Assembly (NCBI GenBank): GCA_032717465.1
Contig: CM064655.1
Span: forward strand, 20,172,551 to 20,236,550
Direction of reading: 5' to 3'
DNA: 64,000 bases
DNA from: Coenobita brevimanus
Taxonomy: Eukaryota; Arthropoda; Malacostraca; Decapoda; Coenobitidae
Each line of letters opens with the position of its first letter. Position 1 is the stretch's first letter. Below, piece after piece: positions 36,240 to 46,659 of this stretch. Made by a program: the position numbers and the translations under genes. Under the pieces are notes generated by a model that saw only the letters and a program-made list of their open reading frames with translations, was not told where the DNA came from and did no database searches.

Positions 36240-38647
36240 CGCTCTCGCGCACGATAAGTTTCAGTAAGTTTTCCGGCGCATGACTTTTTTTGCGAAGCCG
36301 CCCAGCCCGGCTGCCCGCGCGCGGCAAATAACATGTATTCTCTCCTTATTTTCGCCACCCAAACATCAATATACTGCCATGAAACCTATGTCATCTTATT
36401 CATTGATGTTTGTTCTAGCTGATAAGCACCATAAAAAAACAGGAAAACACAAATAAAACAACATTAGGCGGCCGTAAATAAAATTTCACTACGTCACGTT
36501 CACTTCCCAACATCACCATTCGAGTGTTTTCCATCAGACAGGAAAATGTTATTAGAAGTTTTGATAGAGAATTTCATCAGCTTTCTAAAGAGAAAAATCC
36601 GGTGTTGATACGATTTGTAGTTTTCAAGAAAATAGCCAAAAACTGAAAGCCATTTTTGAAAAAAAATCAAGGAGCTCTAATATGGAAATTTTCTCAGATG
36701 TTATGTTTTTATTGCATAATATTATACAGAATTTCACCAGCTTTCTATTGAGCACCTCTTGGTTTCCATACGCCTCATAGTTCTCGAGTAAATCGCCAAA
36801 AATGACTGGGAACTCACGTCCGTACGTCGCTTTCGTGATGTGTGCACAGCATACGCAATATTCCTGCCTACATAATAACGTATTCTTATCATAGATATTA
36901 CATTGTTATGTCGTGTACTTACGTAGAATTTACTGCTCTTTATCATGGTTCTTATAGGAAATCGATACGTCCAATAGTTTTCAAGTAATTGGCCGACAAA
37001 GTGAGATTACTCCTCCGAGCGCTTTCGACTTTACCGAAAGTCTGTTCCCCCAACTTTTCCAACAGAAAATGCTCCCAGAGGCTTATATTCTGCAAATGAA
37101 CATACATAGAATTTACTGCTCTTTATCATGGTTCTTACGGGAAATCGATACGTCCAATAGTTTTGGAGTAATTGGACGACAAACGTAGAATACTCTTCCC
37201 CACCCGCACGCGAGATAAAACACACTCTTTCCGTACCTCACCCATGGCTACATATTTTCACTCGTTACGTTTTATTATTTTCTTTTTTACTCAAAGTATA
37301 CACGTAAAATATCATAAGGTTTTTGATAGTGCTGTCAGAAACTCGACATGACCACTAGTCTTTTTGCTAGGTTCTGACAAAGAAGCTGAACTTTCTTCCA
37401 TCTCATATGTGTGTATGTAAAAAACATTATTTATTTGTGTAAAAAATATTGAACTGTAGAAATAGGTCAATATACAGATCAACAAAATATGGATAACTCA
37501 CTTCCTCCAGAGGTGCTGAGATGCTGGTAGTAGCTTGAAGATGAGGAGTTATGTAGTGTGTGAGCGTGTGCGTGTGTGGGCGAGCATGTGCTTGTGTGAG
37601 TGAGCGTGTGTGTGTGGGTGAGCGTTTGGGTGTGGGTGAGTGTGTGTGCGTGTGTGTGTGTGGGTGTGTTTGTGGCTGTGGCGTATTTTCTTCTCTCCTT
37701 GCGATACATTTGCCTAAAACACATGCGATCCACACAATAGATTTCTCCACAAACATTCGCTGCACGACATACGTATGTATATGTGGCTGTGGCATATTTC
37801 TTGTCTGTGACACTTGCACTTTGTTTTAGCTAAGTCAGTGAATGCATGAAATATTTCTCTGTGAACACTCACTGCGACTCTATTGTATTGGCACACACCA
37901 CACTCCTTCACGAACACCCGCAGCATGTTTGACGTATATTTCACACAATTCCATACGCATTTTCACTATCAGAATCACAATAATTCCGTCACAAAACACC
38001 TCTAATTCTTCCTTCCCGACTATAAAAACTGTACATGATGCCTGCCCCATTCCACACTATGGTTCCATAATTTCACCAAGCCAGCCACAATATCTTTCAC
38101 ACAAAATACACTTTAGGCATTGGCTTCATTATATACATATTTGTAATCACGCCATGGACCTTGGGGAGGGCGAGAGGCGAAACCCCGCGACAGTGAACAC
38201 GCATATCGGCTCATAAGCCTAACGCTTCATAACGGATACAATTCCTTTTCGTGACATATAGCTATGTTCCATCAACAATATCACATACAAATATGCTCAT
38301 AAATATTGCATTATCACACTGAGTCCATAGGGACTTCGGCTCAGGAAGGAGGGGGAGAATTAGTAGGAGTTTAAAGGGACTGAAGACACAACGCAACCCA
38401 CCGCCTGGCTGCTTGGAAGAGACTGAGGTATATCGCTACGTGCTAGGCCCAGTGAGGCAGCTCAATGTTGCCAATGCCTTACCATTGGAAAGCGCTGTAC
38501 TCGCTACAATGCGTCAAAATTTGACGCGATTTCGCCAGAAACTTAATTTTTGGCTAATTTTTTTGTGCTTAGGAACGCGATTCGAGTGACTGAACAAATT
38601 GAGAAAATCCACATGACACGCGAATCGCGTGACTGTGCCTGAGAGGG
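36240..38647. mobile_element. 2.4 kb TTAA-flanked element
   Basis: TTAA at 36236-36239 and 38648-38651. Termini are CGCTCTCGCGCACGA and (reverse complement) CCCTCTCAGGCACAG. Just inside the ends are CpG-rich stretches, unlike the AT-rich interior. The interior has a diverged direct repeat of about 77 bp (36924-37000 and 37107-37183, sharing TAGAATTTACTGCTCTTTAT and GAAATCGATACGTCCAATAG) and a (GT)n-rich run at 37555-37675. No frame resembles a transposase; the histidine/threonine-rich frames at 37427-37819 are microsatellite translations. Non-autonomous, piggyBac-like by target. Confidence 0.75.
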
Positions 38648-38651
38648 TTAA

Positions 38652-38936
38652 AAGGAAGGGAAGAGGTTGTGTAGATCAGATATTCATTCTTAGATCTTTA
38701 GTGGAGAAGTTTCTGGAGAAGGGAAAAAAGTTGTATGCGGCCTTCATAGATTTGAAAAAAAGCATATGACTAGGTGGATAGACAAGGATTGTGGAAAGTA
38801 TTAAGAATATATGGTGTAGATGGGAAATTGTTGAATGCTGTGAAGAGTATGTATGAGGGTGCTAAGGCTGCAGTGCATGTGGATAGTGAAATGAGTGAGT
38901 TTTTCTATTTGAAGGTTGGGTTGAAACAGGGATGAA
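38652..38936 (+). pseudogene. RTE-like LINE fragment F (reverse transcriptase), 5' of LINE G
   Basis: Plus-strand piece of the A1/C1 family. It corresponds to the segment from GRGCVDQIF through the FLEKGKKLYAAFIDLKK region to GLKQG, with a frameshift in the KKAYD motif. It stops abruptly at 38936, where the 3' tail of LINE G begins. Its missing 3' portion appears beyond G at 42088-42345. Confidence 0.78.
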
Positions 38937-41900
38937 TTTTACCTAATTGTATTTACCTAATTGTGATATACAGGAAATGAGCTACGCTTGTGGGGCCCCG
39001 TCTCTGATTCTCAATAAGTCAAACTTAGCTTGATACTCGTTTAAGTTTTTAGACTGGATGATCTCTTTGTCCAGGCTATTCCACAGGTCTATACATCTAT
39101 AAGGAAAACTATATTTCTTGATATCCTTCGAGCAGCTTGGTTTCTTCAGTTTCGTTCCGTGTCCTCTTGTTACTCTCTTATCCCATTAAAACAAATCTTC
39201 TTTGTCAATTTTATCTACTTCCACCATGTCCTGAACACTGCAATCATGTCGCTTCTCTTTCTCCTTTCTTCTAAGGAAGGCAAATCCAGCTTTTCCAGCC
39301 TCTCTCTGTACGACATCTGCCAGACTGGGGACCATTTTGGCTGCTGTTCTTTGTATTCTCTCAATCTTGTTTATATCTTTCTTTTTGTGTGGGGACCACA
39401 CTACTGCTGCATATTCTGACCTGGGGCAAATCATGGCCACTATCAATTTTTTCAGCATCTCATCCATATATTGAAAAGCTACTCTTATATTAGTTAGGAG
39501 TTTATACTATCTCTAACTGTCTTGTTAATGTGTTTTTCAGGTGACAAACTGTCCTGGACGAGCACTCCCAAATTTTTCTCTTCTCTCGCTTTTGTGATTT
39601 GTTCATTACCCATCAAATAATTCAATGATGGCCTCTTGGTACTTTTACCCATTTCCAGTATTTTATATTTCTTTGCATTGAATTTCATTTCCCACATCCA
39701 GCTCCAATCGTTTATCCTATCCAGATCCTCCTGCAGCATTTTACAATCCTCCTCAACATCTACCTTCCTCAAGATCTTTGCATCATCAGCAAACAGACTT
39801 GCATAACTGTTCACTCCATCTACCATATCATTTACGTAAATCAGGAACATTACTGGCACCAACACCGAGCCCTGTGGGACTCCACTTGTTACTTCCTTCC
39901 ATCCAGCCATCCTATCCTTTATTACTGTCCTCATTTGTCTGTCTCTCAAAAAGTCTCTCATCCATTCCAGGAGGTTCCCCATCAGTCCTCCTATATGCTT
40001 TAGTTTCCACATTGGTCTCTTATGGGGTACCTTGTCAAAGGCCTTCTCCAAATCTAAATACACACAATCCACCCAACCATCTCTCTCCTGTAGCACGTCA
40101 ATTGCTCTAGAGTTAAAACTCAACAAGTTGGAAACACATGACCTTCCACTTCTAAATCCAAACTGATTATCAGCCAAAATATTCATCCCTTCCAGATATT
40201 TTATCCATCTATCTTTCAGAATTCTTTCGCACAATTTTGCGTCCATGCTGGTTAGGGACACTTGTCTACAATTCAGGGGTTCTTCCCTATTTCCTCCCTT
40301 ATAAATTGGTACCACATTTGCCCTCTTACATTCTTAAGGTACTTTCCCCTCTTCCAGAGAACACACAATTAAGCTGTGAGTCTTATCCGCCAGTTGTTTT
40401 CTGCATTCCTTCAGTAGCCAATTAGAGATTCCATCTGGTCCTGGGGCTTTCCTTACATCTTGAGTTTCCAGTAATTTATACACTTCCTGTACTTCCACTT
40501 TTATATCTTTTATCACTACATCTCTAGTCACTCCCTCCCCTTTCACAAACTCCTTTCCATTAGTGAAAACTGATTGGAAACATTTGTTCATTATTTCTGT
40601 TTGCATTGCAGTAACTTTATAGACCTCTCCTTCTACTTTCAGTTTGGTGATTCCTTCCTTTTGTTTCAGTTTGCCATTGACAAATCAATAAAACAGTTTG
40701 GGTTCATCCTTACATTTGTCTATTATACCCTTTTCAAAATTCCATTCTTCCTCTCTGCGTATTCTTGTGTATTCATTTCTAGTTCTTTTATATTCTTCCT
40801 TTGTTCTGTTGTTACCTTTCTTTCTTCAGTTGTTCGACACTATGTCTCTCTCCTTTTTTGCTATCATACACCTTCTATTAAATCACTCCCTTTTCCTGAT
40901 TTCTTTCCCCCTTACTCTTGGCACAAATTTTTCCACTCCCGAATTATAGAGGCCTTGAAAAATATCCCACTTCCTCTGTATCTCTCTTGTTTCTCTGAAT
41001 TTTTTCCAATCAGCATTCTCGGAAAATTTTCTCAATCCTGTAAAGTTTCCTTTCCCTAAGTTGTATCTTCCCTGCCTATAAAGCTCGTCTCTTGGCTCCA
41101 TGTTCCCCGTTATCATCTGGAACTCAGTGACCACATGATCACTTTTTCCAATAGGACACAGGTATTTCAAGGATCCTGTTACATCGGGTTCTTTGGTAAA
41201 CAGCAAGTCTAGTCTTGCTGGTGTGTTCTCACCTCGGAACCATGTCTCTTCTTTGACCCATTGCGTCATCACATTGTTCAGTGTTATATTTAATAATATA
41301 GTGCCCCACGAATCTTTGCTGACTACTGAGTCCCATTCCTCCCAGTTCACCCCTTTACAGTTGAAGTCACCTATTAAAATTATATTGTTGCTTTTGTCAG
41401 TCATTTTCCGTAAATAACTAGCCATGTATGACAACATTTCCTGGTATTGATTATGACTCCATGCTCTTGTCTTAGGGGGAACATACACTACTGCCATATC
41501 TCTCTTGCTATTCTCTTCAGTTTCTAATTTCGTATTTATCACTTTGGCCCTGACTTCTCCCATTTCCACGGTATCTACATTTATGGTATTCTTAACTGCT
41601 ATCATCACTCCTTCTCCCTTTTTTTTCTTTTCTGTCTCTTCTTCACAGTTTGTATTTACCATCTCCCATATGAACATCAATATCTTCTCTTAACTTGGTC
41701 TCTACAAAGCACATAACATCAGGTTCATGTACCCTCAAAAAATTGTTGATTTCTAGTCTTGCTGATATTAAACCATCAACATTAGCATATGCCACCTTCC
41801 AATTATTTTTGATGTTTTTTATACCCTTTTTTCTCCTTCTCTCCGCCAGTACCACTTCCTTAATTTCTGATCCATGACTCTCCAATAAAACACTTGTCTT

Positions 41901-42075
41901 CTCTTCCTCCGTCCTGTATTCGTTTTTTACCTTTGCTTCCTATACTAACTCCTTTATCTTAGCTCTTTCTTCCTCATTTGCATCTCTCCTTACCCAGACA
42001 TTTTTCAACCCTTCCTTGTCTGATAATTTCCCTGTTCTACTGATAATTTCATTTACTGTTGCCTGGGACTTAAAC
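38937..42075 (-). pseudogene. CR1/L2-like LINE, copy G
   Basis: Minus strand, nearly complete through both enzyme domains. Endonuclease: frames 41643-41885 (KVAYANVDGLISARLEINNF; FVETKL) and 40883-41680 (VYVPPKTRAW, IILIGDFNCKGVNWEEWDS, SDHVVTEFQ), offset by a frameshift near 41660. Reverse transcriptase: 40334-40606 (DVRKAPGPDGISNWLLK), a single in-frame TAA at 40334-40336, then 39494-40315 (NQFGFRSGRSCVSNLLSF, VYLDLEKAFDKVPH, SGVPQGSVLVPVMFLIYVND, SLFADDAKIL), then frame-shifted 39186-39467 (RSEYAAVVWSPHKKKDI). Both catalytic aspartates of FADD are intact. It ends in a TACCTAATTG-type tail at 38940-38965, usual for CR1-like elements. Few lesions make it relatively young. Confidence 0.87.
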
Positions 42076-42087
42076 TTTACCTTTAAT

Positions 42088-42345
42088 GGTCATGTGGAGA
42101 GGATGGAGAGTGAGTGACTGACAAGGAGAGGATATGTGAGTGAGGTGGAGGGGGAGAGAGGGGGGGGGAAGGCCAAGGATAAGATGGAGGGCTGGAGTGA
42201 AGAGGTATATGAGAGAGGGGGGTGTGAGCTGGGAGCAGGACAGTGAAATGGCGGGGGACAGGGTGATGTGGAGGCGATTTGTTTTTGGCCATCCTGCATG
42301 GGAATAAGGCGTCTGGCAATAGGTACATAGATAGATAGATTAAAA
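42088..42345 (+). pseudogene. RTE-like LINE 3' fragment D, continuation of F
   Basis: Plus strand, starting in the GHVERM-coding block (GGTCATGTGGAGAGGATGGA) and running to the family 3' end, AATAAGGCGTCTGGCAATAG, with a short GATA tail to 42345. Together with 38652-38936 it flanks LINE G. Compared with A1, about 0.7 kb between GLKQG and GHVERM is missing. Confidence 0.78.
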
Positions 42346-42594
42346 TACATTGAAATTTCACAAGTCCTTATCACTCTTATTTGCATTTTTATTTTAAAGA
42401 AACTATAAAGTGATAACTGTACTAGACCTTTATATATTAAAATGTTATTAAGACTCATTAATACCTAAAAGTAAGTACAGTAATGTTTTTTCCATTGGCC
42501 AAATAATAGGAAACAGCATAAGCACATACCATAACTTTTGTACTTCCCAAAAGTCTTCATCACTCACACATTTGGCAGATAGTAAACACATAAC

Positions 42595-45500
42595 ATTGTC
42601 TATCTGTCTATCTATTGCCAGACGCCTTAATCCCATACGGAGTGGCCACAAATAAATTGCCTCCACGTCGTCCTGTCTCCCGCCATTTCACTGCCCTGCT
42701 CCCATCTCACACCCCCCTCACTCATATACCTCTCCACTCCATCCCTCCATCTCATCCTCAGCCTCCCCCTCCCTCTCCCCCCCTCCACCTCACTCACATA
42801 CACTCTCCTCATAAAGTTTCTCACCCTCCATCCTCTCCACATGGCCAAACCACCTCAGTATGTTCCTCCTAATGCTTCCTATCACATCCACATCCACACC
42901 ACAATGCTCCTTTATATCCTTATTTGTCAGCCTGTCACTCCATGTGACTCCACAGGCTCCTCTTAAATAACTCATTTCCACTGCTTTCGCTCTTGACTTG
43001 TGTCCTTCCAACAATGTCCAAGCTCCACTTCCATACGTTAGAGGTGGTATCACAATACTGTCATGTAGTAACTTTTTCACTTCCATGCTCACTTCCCTGT
43101 TTCTTATCACTGCTTTCAAGGAATCAGCAACCTTTCTTCCTTGTTGTACCCTTTCAAGCACTTCACCCTCTAAACTTCCATCCTTACTCATCACACTCCC
43201 CAAGTACTTAAACATACTGTACTCACATTTTCCATATCCTCACCATCCAACCTCACTGTATATTCACTGACTTCACCTCTCTCAGAGACCATCACTTTAC
43301 TCTTCCCTACATTCACCTTTAGATTCCATTTCTTACACACTCTCCCAAACTCATCCAAGCCTTGCAGCTACCCTTCGTCTTCACTTAACAACACAGTATC
43401 ATCTGCAAACAACAGTACAGGGAGTTTCCAAACACTACCCTCTCTCACTAGGGCCACTCCAGCATCCACTGCCCTACCTTGTATCTCTTTTATTACCCCA
43501 TCCATATACAGATTGAACAACTATGGAAACATGACACATCTCTGTTTCAATCCAACTTGCAAAGAGAAAAATTCACTCAGTTCACCATCCACATACACTG
43601 CAGCCTTAGCACCGTCATACATACTCTTCAAGCATTCAACAACTTCCCATCTACTCCATATATTCTTAATACTTTCCACAATCCTTGTCTATCCACCTTG
43701 TCATATGCTGTCTACAAATCCATGAAGGCCGCGTACAACTTCTTTCCCTTCTCTAGAAACTTTTCCACTAAAGATCTAAGAGTGAATATCTGATCTACAC
43801 AACCTCTTCCCTTCCTAAAGCCTCCCTGTTCTTCTCCAACTAATTCCTCTATTATTTCCCTAACTCTGCCAATAAGTATCCTACCATACACTTCTATTAC
43901 ACTAAGAAGACAAATGCCCCAGTGATTACCACACATTTCTTTTACCCATTTTCCCTTGTACAAGGGAATAATTATACCTGACTTCCAATCCTCTGGGACT
44001 CTACCTTCCTCCCAGGCCAATTTGCACATCTTCCACATCCATTCTACTACTATCTCTCCCCCATGCTTCAGCATTTCTCCACACACTGTACGTCAATTCC
44101 TGGGGCTTTCCCCAGTTTGACTTTCTTCATTGCTTCCACAACTTGTATCCTACTGATTTCTTCCTATCTTCTCACCTCCCTCCTTCTCCCAGCCATTCCC
44201 CAGCCACTTACATTCGTTTTACTTCCATTCTCTATGTTCAACAATTCCTTAAAGTGTTCTCTCCATCTGCTCACTTTTTCTCCTTTCTCTACTAGTAATC
44301 TACCATTTTTATCTTTCACTCCCCTACTGACTTCATTGCCACTCCATCTTACTCTCTTCACCTCTTTCCTGAACATTTTCTTACAGTCCCTCCACTTGAC
44401 ACTCAAATTCCTTCTAAATTCCTCATCCACTCTCTTCTTACTCTCTCTTACTAATCTTTTCACCTCTTTCTTCCTTTCTACATATAACTCTCTCTTCCGT
44501 CTCTCAACTTCTTCCACGTCCCTATTTCTCATCCATTCATTGTATGCTTTCTTCTTTTGTGCCACAGCCTGTCTTACCTCTTCATTCCACCATGCTGTTC
44601 CTTGCACCCCCTTCCATCTTCTTCTCACCCCACACACCACATCACATGCTGCACAGATTTCTTCTGTGAATATCTTGCACACACCTTCCACGTCCCCCAT
44701 TTGCTTCAGTTCATATTTACCCAATCTTTCCTCCACTTCTTTCTTATATTCTACCTTTTTCTCATCCTCTAGTAACCTTTCCACTCTCCTTGCTACTACT
44801 CCTTCCTCCTGTCCTTCCCTTCTTCTATTTCTCCATCTTTCTTGGATCTTGATTCTGGCCACCACCAAGTAGTGGTCAGAAAGTCCACTCCTCCAACCTC
44901 TATAAGCTCTTGTATCCATTACACATCTTGACATCCTTTCATCCACACACACATAATCAATCATTGCCTTCCTTTCATTCAGTTCACCACCCACCACTTC
45001 TCATCACTCGCCATGCATACCTGTGGATCATTTTGTACCTGAAGAGGGTATTGGCTATCACCAACCCCCTCCTGGCACAAATGTCCACTAATGCACTGCC
45101 ATTCTCATCTGTCTTAGCGGGCAAACCCCACCCACCAACTATTCCATCATCACATTCCTTACTTTACCATTCACATCACCAATCAAAAACACTCTCTCAT
45201 TCCTTCCAAACTTTTCCATGCACACTTCCACATTTGTCCAGAACTCTTCTCTCACTCTGCTTCCATGATCTTGCGTTGGCACATACACACACACACACTC
45301 ACCCACATTTGTATACCAACTTTCAGTCTTACCCACACAATCCATGGGCCAACTGATCCGTACTCTCTTATGTTCTTCTTCCATCTTTTACTCACAACAA
45401 TACACACTCCTTCTGTTGCCCTCTCATTCTCACCTACTCCTGCACATATAACCCATCCATACTTCCATTCTTTTACACTCTATCCTCTCCATTTAGTTTC

Positions 45501-45790
45501 AGTTACTCCACATACATCCACTTTCGCACCTTCAAGCACCTGGACAATCTCTCTCTCTTTCACCTCATCATTCGCACCCCTTACTTTCCGCGTCGCGATC
45601 CGTACCATGTCCTTTGTCCGGTCCTTGGTCATCATCTTTTGGTCAGACCTTGTCTTAGGCTTCTTGTTCATCTTTTTAGTTAGCTGTTTCCTGGGGGGGG
45701 GGTACTAACCCTCTCCCAACCCTTTTAGTTGCCTCATACAACAAGCAGGGATACTGGGGGAGTATTCTTGAAAGCCCCCCTACCCCAGGG
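42595..45790 (-). pseudogene. RTE-like LINE, copy C1, nearly full length
   Basis: Minus strand. The 5' untranslated region (45680-45790) contains AGTATCCCTGCTTGTTGTAT and GCAACTAAAAGGG, which resemble 5' ends I know from invertebrate RTE elements. Endonuclease pieces: 45480-45671 (DVCGVTETKWRG), 45139-45384 (VFLIGDVNGKV) and 44164-44997 (MIDYVCVDERM, GLSDHYLVVARIK, then a basic linker). Reverse transcriptase: 43712-44086 (GIIIPLYKGK, EEQGGFRKGRGCVDQIF, KLYAAFMDL), FADD at 43398-43409, 42790-43215 (FKYLGSVMSKDGS) and 42627-42848. The 3' end is the GTCTGGCAATAGATAGACAG block with a GATA-type tail. There are several frameshifts, so it is not functional, but the domain set is complete. Confidence 0.87.
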
Positions 45791-46385
45791 GGTTATACTT
45801 GAAAGTTCTGTACAGTACGTAAAATCTTGGCCGGCCGGCCATTAGCCATAAAATGAAACAACATTTATATTCAAAGGCATGTAGCATTTTGATCATTAGC
45901 CAACCCCAGGCCAAACCAGCCAACAAAGTTAATGCATAGTGTAAAAATACTCGTGCTTTTGCCTCTCATCAAGGATTGTACCTATTTATACTGTATATCA
46001 TGATGACAACTGCATTGCATGAAATAAAGCATGAATGATTACATTCAGTGTATGCCAGCAACATACAGAGGCAGTATAGTGCACTGTAGCGGCCTATACT
46101 ACACACACTAAATATAGCATGCTTTTCTTCAGTCAAGTATATCATATTTGAAAAGCTAAGCACTGAAGGTTCTTTTATATGAGTGGCAAATTTTGGTCAC
46201 AATATCTCCTGCTGTGTTACATATTCGTTCTGAAGTTTGACTCGAATCTGGGCATCATTTACACAAACACAGGTAGCTTACATATGATTGGCCATTCATA
46301 CATATCATCAGAACACGTTCATACTTACTCTTTGATTTACCATCTTTCCTTTCTATAGGTATATATATATATATATATATATATA
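45791..46385. other. Intergenic, ending in (TA)n
   Basis: No gene or repeat partner seen. A GGCCGGCC palindrome is at 45831-45838, and a (TA)n run at 46361-46385 provides the TA target next to T1. Confidence 0.55.
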
Positions 46386-46659
46386 CAGTAATCACTCTAA
46401 TATCCGGATGCCCAATAACCGAACATCCTCACTAACCGAACCTTATCGTCCTGGGATCAAACATTCCAAAAATGGTCCGAAAATCCAAAAAAATTAAAAT
46501 AAAAAATCGATTTTTTGCCGTCCGTAATTTGAACTTGCCGTGCGCGCCGCGTGAGAGCATTGTTTTGGTTCGTCATTCCTCCAACGTCCGATAGAGAGCC
46601 GCTGCATCCTCCCCACTTCCCGCCTGTCTCTCACCGCGACTGGACCTACGCTCTTCGCA

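Noticed and set aside
37427..37829. Histidine/threonine-rich and cysteine/valine-rich frames
   Set aside because: They come from a (GT)n-rich tract inside a TTAA element and lack any domain.
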